A stretch of DNA of 64,000 bases from Rhynchopus euleeides (lineage: Eukaryota; Euglenozoa; Diplonemea; Diplonemida; Diplonemidae), in contig OY723260.1 in NCBI GenBank assembly GCA_963210315.1, forward strand, positions 62,001 to 126,000. The letters are read 5' to 3'. Positions 41,023 to 53,656 of the stretch are shown here, piece by piece. Under the pieces are notes generated by a model. It was not told where the DNA came from, did not search any database, and worked only from the letters and a program-made list of their open reading frames with translations. Position 1 is the stretch's first letter, and every line of letters begins with the position of its first letter. The position numbers were made by a program, and so were the translations under genes.

Positions 41023-43975
41023 TAGGGGTGGTCTAAAGCTGTTTAACCCTTTCCAGTCTAGGCACCCCTGACTTATTTTCCGTTTTTGGGACTTTTCTCA
41101 CACAACCGGAGGCGGCATTTCTGTAATTTTTTCCCCCCGAAGACTGGGTATTCTGGTCTATTTTGACTCGCGGAATCCACCATCGCAAGAATTTTTGAAA
41201 AAAACCGAGCAGAAAATTCCTCAAATGGCCATCCTTTGTGCACCCCCAAGTTAGTCCCTTTTCCCACCGAAAATCGGGGTGTGGGAAGTTCTTCTTGAAG
41301 GAATCCGAGGCGATGGTGAGGAGTGGTGGGAACAGATGATATCTGTGACAGAATGAGCCCAGCGGATTTCGAGATAAAAAAAATTGACCATTTTGGTGGA
41401 GTAGAAGACCTCTCGGAATTGCAGGCCCTGCGGACCCTGCCTGATCAAGTCCCCTCTGTGGGGGGCTATGGGGGACATTCGAAGGGTGCACGAGACTGAA
41501 CGGCCTTGCGGGCGAGTTCTCGGATTCCTCCTCATCAGTCCCAGGGTGCTCTGGGGTATTTTGAACAGCGGAACCCACGATCGCAAGAGATTCTGACGAA
41601 CACTGTGCAGAACATCCCTGAAATGGGGCTCCTTTGTGTGCCCCCCAAGGGTTCCCGATGTCCCCTGAAGATCGGGGTGTCGTATGGGTTTCCCCCAGGG
41701 AAAAACGCTGTGTCGTGGTGAATGCTGGCGCAATATCGTGCAATATGCGACAGAATGAGCCCAGGGGAATTCGAGATAAAAAAATCGGTCAATTTGGTGG
41801 AGTAGGATCCCCCTGAGTGCCACTAGCAATATGACGTCCTGCTCGGCCATCATGTTCAAATACCCTCACGGGGGTATGTGGGAGGCTGAGGGGCCTTGCA
41901 GACAGTCCTCCGATTCCTGCTCGTCAGTCCCACACATACTCCCAGGTATTTTGAACAGCGGAATCCACCATCGCAAGAGATGTTGAAAAAGAACGAGCAG
42001 AAAATTCATGAAATGGGGCTCCATTGCGCACCCCTCAAACATACCCGAGGCTCTCTCAAAATTGGGGGTGCTTGGGAGCTTCCCCTGGGCAATGCTGTAT
42101 AGGACCCGATGGTAGCGAATATTGTCGTAACCCATGCAACATGTAACAGAACCAGCACAGCAGAGTTCAAGATAACAAAAATGGATCAATTTGGTGGAGT
42201 AGAACACCACCAGAAGCCCGATCCCAATTGGAGGCCGTATTGGGTCATAATAGGTGGAAAATCGACCACAAAAACGACTTTTCCGCTATTCTCTATTGGG
42301 AGTAACATATTTTCTACTCCACCAAATTTGAAAATTTTTGTTGTCTTGAACAGGGCTGCTCTCAAACATTTCGAGATCACAAAGATCGGTCAAAAATTCG
42401 AAAAATAAATTTCTTTACTCATGGATGCTGAGATATGTGTCCATATATGGTCACCCCGCTGGTAAAGGGTTAAAAACGTATTTTTGAGGTACCCCCAGAA
42501 TACCCCAAAAGTGCATAAAAACCCCACAAACCGACCCAAAACCCTCCGGAAACGTGTTTTTGAGGTGTTTCGCATGTGTTGGGCTTGATTTTTTGGCACT
42601 ATACCAAAAGGTGAAAAGGTGGCCACCTTCCCGTACCTGGGCCTGGCCACCTTTGGGGCCTTGAACACACACAGATGCCGTGCACAACGCCGGATAGGCA
42701 GGTGGTCCAGCAGGAAGTACAGTTCTTCGTGGTGCTTTTTCTGGGGCTGAAGACGGTCATTTGCAAGGTGGGAGACAGTTGCCTGCTCCAAAATCGCTCG
42801 CAGTACAGCGGCTGCATCCCAACCCCCAGAAGGGCGTTTCTGCTGGCCCTGGGCAAGGCCGTGCCTGGTCTATCAGGGAGCGGCAGGTGGTGGACAGCGC
42901 AGGTTTGTCTGGTGCCTGAATTGTGAGCACAGGCGGTATCCTCACCGTGCCAGATGGAGGAAAAAGGGCTTGCCTCGGCAAGCATTACAACTACTGACCA
43001 CGAACCGTCAGCAATTACTGCAGTACACCAAGCTGGCCTGTCTGTAGCAGATAGATGTGCTCCACAGAAGTAGAAGCACACGACAGAAGCTGCTGCTTCA
43101 ATACTCGGTGAGGAGATACTGATGCGATTGCATCACTGCACAAGGCCCTATCATCCGCCACAGTGTCCACCACTTTCACCGGTATCTAAGTACAAGCTAC
43201 GCTCTGTGCGCAGTCTCGGGGGGTCCTCAGCCCGGGTGCGAACGTCAGGTGAGGCACAAGTCAGGCAAGTATGCCTGGATTCTGCAGTCAGCGTCGAACG
43301 TACGAGGAATGGCTAGATGATTTCCTAGCTGTTGAAGATGGAGACTTGCACAGCCCCGAGAGCACAGCCCTCGATGTGCTGCTCGACCCCAGAAGTACAC
43401 CGCGTGCCGCTCCCGTCTGCTATTCTTTCTTTTCAGCAGCAATGCAGCACATGAAACGTGGTCACCATATTAAACCTGCGCATGGCAGGGCAGTGTCTCA
43501 CCGGATCATCGGGAGGGGTGTACAACGACCTGCAGGGCTGGCTCAAGTCGGTGAGAAACTTCTGTGCACCTCCTTCCCTGTATACCACCAAATGGCACGG
43601 CACCACTGGGGCCACGAAACCACCCACCATTTGGCGCCAATCATGAGGGGCTGCTCAAACAGGAGCTTACTGAGTGCCTCGGGTCAGCCATTATGTGTCC
43701 CCGTACCCTCCTGGCGCTCAGAAGTCGTGTTTCAGTGATGTTTCCGTGCCCAGGGGATAATGTGTCTCTCTCCTGGCCACCCCCAGGTACCGGAAGGTGG
43801 CCACCCCAAAAATATGGTCAAAAAAGCCCACCAAACACCTCCAAACACCCCTACACATCATTTTTTTGGGGTTCCGGACCGGTTCTGGGTGGGTTTCATG
43901 GTTTTTGGGGGCCTCTGGGGTGTTGTGCAAAAAAATGCAAAATTTACGCTTTTTGGGGGCTTTAGACCACCCCTA
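41023..43975 (+). mobile_element. TA-bounded inverted-repeat element F3 (2.95 kb)
   Basis: Ends TAGGGGTGGTCTAAAGC and its complement GCTTTAGACCACCCCTA. The left 1.4 kb is a tandem set of three diverged units of about 390 bp (about 41,150-41,420, 41,560-41,815, 41,950-42,210), each with GGAA(T/C)CCAC.ATCGCAAGA and a GAGATAAAAAAA...TTGGTGGAGTAG tail. The right 1.5 kb is itself a fold-back: about 42,488-42,665 pairs imperfectly with about 43,775-43,960 (GGTGGCCACCTTCC with its complement). The core at 43,271-43,600 (+) has coding-like YEEWLDDFLAVEDGDLHSPE, unidentified. Confidence 0.7.
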
Positions 43976-44860
43976 CTGGCATAGCTTCCGATAAGAATCC
44001 GACCCCCAGACCCCTCCGACCCCCGACCCCCGACCCCCCCTTAGCAAAACTACCCCCCCTCCCAAAAAATCTCAGGGGTTTCCCGAGGAAACGCGGTTCC
44101 CCCCTCTCCTGCGTTGTTTGGGCTCCGTGCGGATCGTAGTGGGGTCACTTTGTTGGTGTAGGTGCCACAGAACACCTCTGAAATGCGGATGTGGTTCCTT
44201 GAGAAAAGGGGGGTCGGAACCTCGGGGGTCGGAATCCGACCCCCGACCCCCCGACCCCCCATTTTTCGGGGGTCGGAGGGGGTCGGGGCTATATCCCGAC
44301 CCCCCATTCTTGCGGGGGTCAGGATCCGGAAGATGGGGGGGTCTGAAACTGTGGTCAAACTCGGGTCGGAATTTTCGCGTTTTTTCTCGGGGGTCGTAGA
44401 TGGGGGTCGGAAACTAGGGGTTGGAATATGGGGTAGTCCCCCCTCCCGACCCCCCACACGGGGTTTTCAAAACCCCGTTCTTTGGACTATTTGTTTGTGC
44501 GGATCGTAGTGGGGTCATTTCGTGGGTCTTGGGACCAAGCTTCAACGACGAAACATGGGTCTGGTCCAGGTACTGTCATGGGAGGACGTGACCGGGAGGC
44601 ACACCAGGCCACCCCCACCCACCCACCCAGCGGGACCCTCCCGACCCCCTCCTCGGGTTTTTCAAAAACCCGTTCTTTTGAATATTTGGAGTTTGTGCGG
44701 ATCGCAGTGGGGTCATTTTTGACATGGGGTGCCTATTCACACCCCTTATTGGTGATCCCCATCCAGGCCACATTCCTTAGGAAATAGTAAGGCGACCCCC
44801 TCCGACCCCCCCTCCCGACCCCTGCGACCCCCGACCCCCGCTTATCGGAAGCTATGCCTA
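43974..44860 (+). mobile_element. TA-bounded inverted-repeat element F4 (0.89 kb)
   Basis: Left end TACTGGCATAGCTTCCGATA, right end CTTATCGGAAGCTATGCCTA. The inverted repeat GGCATAGCTTCCGATAAG is perfect over 18 bp. The interior is CCCCGAC/GGGGTCG-rich and holds three GCGGATCGTAGTGGGGTCA words in the same direction (about 44,128, 44,498, 44,696). It shares its terminal TAs with F3 and F5. No ORF is supported. Confidence 0.75.
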
Positions 44861-45507
44861 CTGGGGGGGGCTAAATAGAAGGGGGTGGCCGAATACAAGG
44901 GGGTGGCCGAATACAAGGGGGGGGGGGGTCTGGAAATTCGAAATCCAGAAAATTTTAGGCCGAATACAAGGGGGGGGGGGGTCTTGTATTCGGCGGTCCG
45001 TGAATTTTGGCCAATTTTCAAATTTTCAGCCTGTTTTTCCAGTCCTAACAGACACCCCATGGTCAAAATGACCCCACTGCGATTCGCACGGAATCCAAAC
45101 ATTCAAAAGAACAGGGTTTTGGACACCAGTGTGGGGGTCCTCACAGGTGGCTGACTCCTGGGAATATCCTCCCATTATCAGGAGCCAAATCAGGCCCACA
45201 TTTCATGGGTGAAACTTGGCACCTCTACCCACAAAATGACCCCACCACGATCCGCACGGATTCCGAATAGTGCAATGGAAGGCGAAAATCGCGATTCCAC
45301 GAGGTCACCTGGAGCAAAATTCGCCAAAATTTGGAAAAATCACGGACCGCCGAATACAAGACCCCCCCCCTTGTATTCGGCCACCCCCTTGTATTTGGCC
45401 ACCCACTGCAAAAATTGCCCAAAATTTTGGGTTTTGAAAACCCCCCCAAAAAAGCGTTTATACGCCTATTAGAAGGGGGGGGGTCTTCTATTTAGCCCCC
45501 CCCAGTA
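44859..45507 (+). mobile_element. TA-bounded inverted-repeat element F5 (0.65 kb)
   Basis: TIR of at least 23 bp: TACTGGGGGGGGCTAAATAG on the left, its complement on the right. Internal repeats of GGTGGCCGAATACAAG (two direct on the left, two inverted on the right) extend the pairing. Two GGGGTCA words lie in reverse orientation (about 45,065-45,090 and 45,234-45,259). No ORF. Confidence 0.8.
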
Positions 45508-46290
45508 GGGGGGGGGGGGTTGGGGGGCATAATATAGGAACAGGCCCCCCCACAGGTGACCACAGGTGGAGGATGTCGGGAGGGGACTCGGGATGGGGTG
45601 GATGAGTTGGGCATGCGGCTCCCCTTGCCGTGACCCTCCCTGCCAGAACGGAACAGAAATACCGGATGACCGCAACGTTGACTTAACCCGGGGGGAGGGG
45701 GTGGGTGGCTGCTTGTGGGATAGGGGCGAGACAGGGCAGTGGGTAGGGGCGATGAAACGCCTGACAGTACCTTAGCTCAGAAATGCAGAGAAGTGAGGAA
45801 TGGTGAACCGCCTCACAAAACTGGCTGCAAAGTGACACAGTTTGACACACAGTGTGGCACAGAGCGAAGTCCCCCATTGGGGTGCAGAATCGGGTATTAT
45901 ATGGGGCACTTCTTCGGGCACCCAGGCAGTGTCCCCCCCCGCTGGATCGTGAAGCGGCGGCAAAATATTTCAAGCGATATCAGTGACTGGCACACTTCAC
46001 GGATCCGTCACTCACCTGCATTGCACGCATCCACCAGACCAGTCTTGGTATGTGGCTGGCAGTGGATGCCGCTTTGTGCCGAGGCTCACGACATCAGGTT
46101 CCCTTGAACCCGGGTAGAGCCTCTTGGGGTTTGAGTGTGGCCTGCTCGCCTCAAGGGATGGTCGTCGTGTTGGAAGGTCGATGGACTGCAAAGATAAAAG
46201 CGGCCCCTATCGCGCGCCGTTTGGTTTGGCGTGGCGTGGCGCTTGCGTTGGGCTGGAGCTTCAGGGGGGGGGGGGGGGGGTGGTGTCAAG
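45508..46290. other. Intergenic DNA with short repeats
   Basis: No gene. About 45,810-45,872 (GAACCGCCTCACAAAACTGG, GACACAGTTTGACACACAGT) is repeated nearly unchanged at 48,687-48,750. A GCTGGATCGTGAAG end-like word occurs at 45,942. A G18+ run lies before the next element. Confidence 0.4.
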
Positions 46291-47409
46291 CACGGTGGGA
46301 TCTTGTAAATTTTACATGTATAACTACAAGTATAATACAAGTACCGTATACGTAAATATTATGGAACGTAAATATTATGGAACGGGCCCATTTTTGCCCG
46401 GTCCGTTCCATAATATTTACGTTCCATAATATTTACAGGGCCAGTTGGGGACTCGGTGGTGAGGGTGGCTTGCCTCAGGAATCGCGCGAAAAGTGCACGA
46501 GTAGGTCCCGTCAGGGACTCTGTATGCTGTCCGATCACCTGGCCCAAGTCCCCGAGTCGCAGAAAGCCCTGTAAATATTATGGAACGAAAAAAATCTGGA
46601 ACGCCAACCCACCAGCGTTCCAAAATATTTACGTTCCATAATATTTACGTTCCAAAATATTTACGTATACGGTATAATACTTGCATGTCAACTATTATAC
46701 ATGTATTTTACTTGCATGCAAGTATTTTACTTGTCATGCAAGTATTATACATGTATTTTACTTGTCATGCAAGTATTTTACATGTATAATACTTGCATGA
46801 CAAGTATTATACATGTAAAATACATGTAAATGCCTGAAATATACATGTAAAATACATGTACCGTATACGTAAATATTATGGAACGTAAATATTATGGAAC
46901 GGGCCCATTTTTGCCCGGTCCGTTCCATAATATTTACGTTCCAAAATATTTACAGGGCCAGTTGGGGACTCGGTGGTGAGGATGGTTTGCCTCAGGAATC
47001 GCACGAAAAGTGCACGAGTAGGTCCCGTCAGGGACTCTGTATGCCGTCCGATCACCTGGTCCAAGTCCCCGAGTCGCAGAAAGCCCTGTAAATATTATGG
47101 AACGAAAAAAATCTGGAACGCCAACCCACCAGCGTTCCATAATATTTACGTTCCATAATAATTACGTTCCATAATATTTACGTTCCAAAATATTTACGTA
47201 TACGGTATATCAAGTAAAAATACATGTATAATAGTTGACATGCAAGTATTATACTTGTATTTTTACTTGATATACATGTATTTTACATGTATATTTCAGG
47301 CATATACATGTATTATACATGTATAATAGTTGACATGCAAGTATTATACATGTATAATACATGTATATACTTGTAGTTATACATGTAAAATTTACAAGAT
47401 CCCACCGTG
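46291..47409 (+). mobile_element. AT-rich TIR element with duplicated 320-bp module
   Basis: Perfect terminal inverted repeat of about 44 bp starting CACGGTGGGATCTTGTAAAT and ending CCCACCGTG. The interior has two direct copies (about 46,350-46,675 and 46,863-47,200) of a module bounded by CGTAAATATTATGGAAC and its complement, separated and followed by TACATGTA/TACTTGCATG words. It is much more AT-rich than its surroundings and has no ORF. The CACGG terminus matches the hAT-like TIR start, so it may be a non-autonomous hAT relative. A target duplication is not evident. Confidence 0.75.
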
Positions 47410-48780
47410 AGTATGAGATAGTGAGAGATGAAGAGGAGCAGAGTGATCACAGGGGATCGCGAAGTGGCAACAAGAATGATAACAATCGTACTCCTTGCGC
47501 TTTACTGTTGACACCCTGTCGACACCCTGTCCAGCAATAAAGTTCGGGTATTGCTTGTTGTTGAGCACACTTCCTGTCTCAAGGCTGTGGTGAGGACCTG
47601 TGGAGTGGCATGAAGGTGCTTTGTTAACTAGCGACTTCGCTGCGCTTCGTCGCTCATAACACTTGGTGACAAAACGGGCCCCAAAACAACTGACTGCACA
47701 AAAAAAATGATGTTGCTGGAAACGCAGACTTATGGTTTGGATCGTGCAATATAAAAAGACCCGGGAACAATCAGAGGCATAGAACAATCACCCCCCCCCC
47801 TACCCCCTCACCCCCCCCCCCCCAGCCTGGCATGCAACACCGAACTCTACACTGCGAGGCCCGGCCTCTGAGGCTGGAGCCGGCGGGGAGCCTCCGACGA
47901 CAAGAGAGCCCCATTCACACCCGACATGCGGGTGTGCCACAGCCGCTGTTGGACTTTCGCATCAGAATATCACACGGAGGGGGCCTGCCTGAAGAAGGAC
48001 CGGGTGTGCTACCCGAGATGTGAGACACCCCGAGCCTCTGAGGCTGGGCCTCGCGGCGTATAGTTTGGTAAACACCCCCTGGGGCTCGCGCAGGGGTGAT
48101 TCACGGTTAAGGTCGCCGGGGAAGGCTATTTGTCGATCGCACGAAACACACAGAAACAACACACCTGCCCTGCGAAAGTGCTGTGTGTGGTTGGCAAGGC
48201 GCGCGAGGCTGTGTGTGACGGGAAGCCACCTGAGCACAGCACTTCGCCTGCCGTCGCAAATCCTGGCAACTGCCATAAACGTAGAAATTCTGAACCGTAA
48301 ACACCCCCCATGCAGGCAAGTGGTGACCGATATTGAAAGCTCCTTTTCCTCGGGAGCCCGAGGTTCTTCTTCTGGTGGGAGACACAAGGGTGGCCACAAA
48401 CACCCAAAACAGGGGCCTGTGCAATATGACACCCCCCGGGAGGGTTGCTTTTTTAGCAAAGACCTACCCGGCGACAGCCCCTGTGGCATTATGTTTGCCG
48501 CGCCACACCCATCCGGGCAATGCTGGAAAGGGCATATTACCTGCGACACTGGGCTGGACCGGGCAGATTATGAACGCCGGGGGGTTGCCCATTGGACCAG
48601 GGCCTTTGTCGCATTTTTTTTGGGTGTCGTCAAAATCACAAGCAAGCTTGATCTGCCCAATCGGTGCCTTGGCTCAGGAGAGGCGAACCGCCTCACAAAA
48701 CTGGCTGCAAAGTGACACAGTTTGACACACAGTGTGGCACAGAGCGAAGGCCTCCCAATTGGCTTTATTTTACGGCCCCC
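47410..48780. other. Intergenic DNA, one unassigned 231-codon frame
   Basis: About 47,485-47,665 is the dispersed repeat also at 37.97 kb, and C runs occupy 47,789-47,823. A plus frame at 48,020-48,715 is open for 231 codons, but the opposite strand is also open for 195, the composition is uneven, and its end lies in the repeat shared with 45.8 kb. I do not call it a gene. Confidence 0.35.
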
Positions 48781-51700
48781 TCAGAACTGTTTGCGTTCGG
48801 CACATGCTCTTCGGAAGTAAAAGGAAAGGGAATGCCATTGGACCCCCTCCCCCCCCGCCCCCCGCTCTAATGCGCTGAACCAAAGCAAATCCTCACCGCA
48901 CCCACCCCCCTCGAGTGGGGGCAGCAAGGCACAGTTCGGGCACACGGAGCGGAAGGAAGGGGAGGGGGCCCTCAAAACGTTACACCAATTGTCTCGCACC
49001 GGCTTGTCCCAGTTGGCTGTGCCAAAAAAAAACGTGAGGGTTGGGCGGGGATGTGGTGTTGTGAGCACCAGGGCCGGCGGGTGGGGTGAGGTTGGGTTAG
49101 GTCCCCGTGGGCTTTTTCCACCTGATTTTGACCCGAGTTTGGTGGAGTTTGGTGGAGTTTGGCGGAGTTTGGTGGAGTTTGGAGGAGTTTGGTGGAGTTT
49201 AGTGGAGTTTGGTGGCGTTCGGTGGTGTTGTGCGGTGTTGTGTGGTGGTTCCCTGCAAAAAATCGAATGTCCTATGGGGCGGAGGGCGCTGGGGACTGGG
49301 CAGTGGCCGTTCCACATGCCCTTCCCCTCGTGACTTACACCCTGTCGCCACCCCACTTCACGGAAAACCTGACTACGCAGCAACAGGGTCATGCTTGCGG
49401 CGGTATGCAACCACCAGGACAGCCTGTTTCGGGTTCGCAAAGCCTGGTACGCTGCCTTGCCGTAGGGACCCAGATACTGAGGACACCCCTGTGAGAACAC
49501 TGAGGGAAGATGTTGGGCTGCCGAGTTGAAGCAGGCTTCGGGGTGACCGAGGCAGAGCACCCTGCCCAGAACATGAACAAGACTGTTCGACTCGGGGAAG
49601 AACCTGGTGGGCAGGTGTGGTCTTCGGCGCAATGCTTGGAGATATCAGCCTTCTCTTCAAGGCTACCACTTATGTTAGACTTGGCCTTCGCTCCTGTGAG
49701 CAGTGAAAAAAGTGAGGGACGCCGTTCTTCCCCTCTGACCGACGACCAGTGATGACGTAGCGAAGAACCTTGAATGGGGTTTGAACCCGAGAGAGTCAAT
49801 ACTCAACCAAAGGTATTCTCCAGGACCTGGCACGGAACGGACGATACGAACGCTCCCACCGTGCGCACGGACCTGTCTGCGACTCTACAAGGAACCACGG
49901 GGTGGGGCGCGCACATCACCCGGAGGCCTGACCTGCACGACTCCGCTGCGCCAGCTACAAGGCGGAGCTCGGGCGCCATCCCACCGACCTACAGCAAGGC
50001 AAGGGGTGATGAACATCTGGAGACCTGAGCCCATGCAGGATCGGAGAGACGCGAAGGCCTTATCCACAGAGGATCCACCTGAGGGAGACCACCATCCACC
50101 TCCTTCGGACACCACACAGCCTTGTCGATGACCACAGCAGCCGGACACAGACCAGTACGTGTACCCTGCCTGCAGCACCGGGCCACGCCCCATCGAGGGT
50201 CTCCCTGAAGCATCTCTTTCGCCACGGCCCAAGCCGGAACCCCCTCACCGCCACCAACGAACTGTTGCTGCACCGCGACAAGGAGGCAGCCCGCTACCTG
50301 GCTGCAGCAGGGGAACTGGGCACAGCGAGGTACTTCAGCCATTCAGCTTCATGCGACTTTGGGAAGGGATGGCCTCACCCAAATCCTGTCCGGCCGCTGA
50401 AATTTGAGCCGGACTACGGGCGGCCATCTCGCGACTCCCACTAGGCACACAGGCAATGCGAGTCGCATTCTCGGGGGTACCCACCACCCGTAAACCCCAG
50501 CACACCACCTGCCCGCCTCAGGCACAACTTGACGGTGTACTCATCTGGCGATACGCGTGCACGTCTTTCTTCTCCGCGGTGGCGATGCTGAAGATGCAGT
50601 CCACGTTCGTCATACTCAGCCAGGTCTGCAGACACCCCACCACGTACGGCCAAAGGCGGGGAGGAGGGCTGCCTTGGCTTTCTTCCAGAAGGCCAAGGGG
50701 GTGTCGGCAACAAGGTGTACCGCACTCAGGACCAGGTAGGCCTTGAACTCCTCCCGACAACATCCTCGTAGAAAACAGTAAAAATTGCACCCCTGGCCCC
50801 CCGTCGAGGGAGAAACCCTCAAAATACCCTGTGAGAACCACCTCCGTGTCATTATGTGGACAGGCTTGACACGTCGCGTGACGGCTACACCACCCAAACT
50901 GCCTCCAGCTGCCTTCAGGCAGACTGCTTGGAGAATTGAATGTGTGATGCTGGGTGCGAGTCGAATATCGTGAAGAGGAGACGGTTTCATTGACCAACTA
51001 CCTGTCTACCACATTCTCGCATGCGAGAATGCGATTCGCATTGCCTGTGTGACTAGGACACGCATTCGCGTCTCAGACTCCCGTACCCAGACTCCCGCTA
51101 GCGGGCTAGGGGAGTTGGAGTCCACTATGTACTCGCACTCCAGGTCCCTGACTTGCACGCAGTGCAATAATGTGCCTGGAACCGGGAGGAATGCAGTGCA
51201 AGTAATGTCCGGGTGTGCAAGTGCTATCTTCCTCCCTGTTTTAGGGGGGCAGTTGACCTGTAGTACGGATCGAACCCCGGTCTGTCCAGGAACAGGAAGT
51301 GTACCGTACGACTTCTCCTTCACCCAACGGCGTCGTGCGGTCAAGCAAATCGGATACTCTTCCCAACGGGACCCTTCCCAAGACGAAAACCAGTACCGTA
51401 TCAACCCCACAGGCCCATCTTCCCCTTACTGGGCCCGGGAGAAACGGTAGTGACCTCCATTTTGTAGCTGATTTTGGCCCGAGTTTGGTGGAGTTTGGCG
51501 GAGTTTGGTGGCGTTTGGTGGTGGTAAACTGGAGATTTTCGGAGATTGGTTTCGGGCAAAATCAGGTGGAAATTTTTACGAATCGCACAAATACAATTGG
51601 GGGCAGCGGTGGGGATGGGGCGGGGGGAGGAGTGGCGAAGTTGAGACCGGGGGGGGGGGGTGTTTGGAAGGTCGGGGGTCGCTGACTACAGGCCTCTCCG

Positions 51701-52314
51701 ATGTGTCGTGTCAAGAAAGCCGGGCCGGGGGTGTGTGTGTGGGGGGCACCCCTCTAGAGGTGCGGTGTACCGCAGGCCCTTTGACTCACTCACGCACACA
51801 AGGTAATAACTGACACTCATGGTTTCTTTTTTAGTGGAATGCTGCACCAAACCAAACTCTGCGGCCACCTCCACTGACACACACGTGAAATATTTCACTG
51901 GGTCTTCACTCTGTGGGGGAGGAGTGCAGCAGAAGAGAAGCTAAAGGCGGAGAGAGAGAGGGAGAGAGAGAGGTAGCGAGCGAGTTGGCTTACCCCAACA
52001 CTCTGTATGCAGGGCTGTGCAAGAGGGAATAAGGCAGGAAGGCGGTGGCGGTTTGATTGCCGAGAGGTGTGGTCGGTAATACTCAAGTTTACCCAACACC
52101 CGCTCGCAACGCGTGTCCTTTATTTTTTTTGTAGAGAAGGAGAAGGACGAGGTGGGGAGGCTGTGTGTGTGCGCGTGTTGCGGAAGATAACCGGGGTTAT
52201 GGCCAGCAAAAAAAAACACCTCCCCCAGAAGAAAATCAAGAAAATATAGGAGGTGTCCGAAGGAGGGGGCAAAAACAAGTAACAACACTGGGGGGGGGGG
52301 GGGGGGGCCCACTA
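48781..52314. other. Intergenic DNA with GGAGTTTGGT arrays
   Basis: No intact gene. GGTGGAGTTTGGCGGAGTTT-like 10-bp repeats lie at 49,137-49,215 and again at 51,480-51,530, both after the words GATTTTG.CC.GAGTTTGGT. About 50,518-50,860 (-) gives coding-like PYVVGCLQTWLSMTNVDCIF and SIATAEKKDVHAYRQM, a possible transposon relic. GACTCCCG words lie at 51,075-51,100. A G18 run (52,290-52,307) precedes the next element. Confidence 0.35.
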
Positions 52315-53656
52315 TAGGGGTGGGTATACCCCCCCCTATACGCGTGAGAAAATAACATTTTTCGGGAACACCAAAAAGTACCTCAGAAAGCCATGTAAAG
52401 GGTGCCAATGTGCCCAGATCGTCCCAAAAGTGTTTTGTGGTGGAGATTTCACCACCAGATCAACCTCAGTGCTGATATTTTGGCATTCTAAAAAATTTGC
52501 CCATCGGTGGTTCCTACGGTGCCCCCCGGATAGGCACTGCACACTCACTCACACCTCTTCACATGGCTAGTGCCACTCCACAAGCCTGTTACCAAGAAAA
52601 TATCACCCTCGGGAACCAGCTCGCGCAGACTGTAGAACGAGGGTACTCCCGCATGCCAGATTCTATAGCAATCGACACTCTTCTTCATGACGACATGCTG
52701 CCTGTGTTGAGCGCCGCACTGTGCCACAGTTGAACTCAGTCACGTCTGAAACTCATCTTCGCGAAGAACTGGGCACTCCTGGTGAGATATTAGCAGCTGA
52801 GGCGCAATCATTTCGATAGGCTCAAGGCACGCCTCCAAACCCTCACAAAATTCAAAGTCCAAACACCTGCCTGCCAGCATGGGAACCAATGCCTGGCTGC
52901 GCACACTGCAGCACTGTCAACAGCAGGAATGCACAGACACGCAGGTTTTTCACTGAGTTACTATGCACAAATTTGCTGAATTCGAAGCAAATGACGAGGA
53001 GGATGTTGCAAACCACCCGAATCGATGGAAGTCATTCCTGTGACACCTGGCTCTGTTGAGGGGCGTGATGGACGAATTGCCCATCAGGCACAGGCGCGCC
53101 CTGAAGCGCAATCGTATTGACGAGCTTCGGGTGCTCTGTGAAAGAAATATACTGGCTGTGAATACCGACAGCCACCTGATTTTTCAGCAGGGCTCCACGC
53201 AGGATAACAAGACCGTACAGGCCCATACCTGTCGGGATATGCACATCGAGATCAATCCATACAGGCAATATGTGCCTATCCAGGCCTGTACAGGCCCAGG
53301 CACGCCTATACGTGCATGTAATTCGCGCAAAAATCAGTGGGACAGGGGCACAATCGTCGAAACTCGTGTCCGGGCAATTTCCGACACCCCCTTCACCACG
53401 CCTACCCCGTATTGTGCCAGCAAAAGGGCGTGTCCAGCAAACAGAGGTGGGCCTACGGTACCACCAGGAACCACCGGTGGGCAAATTTTCCGGAACCCCA
53501 AAAAACACCCCATAAGGCCCCACAAATGGTGTTGGTGGCCTCAGGATATCATTCTGGCACCCTTTGGGGTCGGTGCGTGTGTCAGGTAGGGGCTGAGAGG
53601 TGTTTAGAGCGTGTCCTGAAAATACCCATTTTCTCACAGGGGTATACCCGCCCCTA
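52315..53656 (+). mobile_element. TA-bounded inverted-repeat element G1 (1.34 kb)
   Basis: Left TAGGGGTGGGTATACCCC...GTGAGAAAAT, right complement ATTTTCTCAC..GGGGTATACCCGCCCCTA. Imperfect pairing continues inward for about 200 bp, for example TTTGCCCATCGGTGGTTCCT on the left against AGGAACCACCGGTGGGCAAA on the right. The core (52,540-53,340) has coding-like pieces in different frames (SRMPDSIAIDTLLHDDMLPV; ELPIRHRRALKRNRIDELRV) but several stops, so it is a relic. Confidence 0.75.

Noticed and set aside
48020-48715. 231-codon plus-strand ORF
   Set aside because: The opposite strand is equally open, no motif is present, and its 3' end is repeat sequence shared with 45.8 kb.
49740-49812. Possible tRNA on the minus strand around GGTTCAAACCCC
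   Set aside because: The T-stem does not pair beyond three bases and no acceptor stem or D-arm could be drawn.
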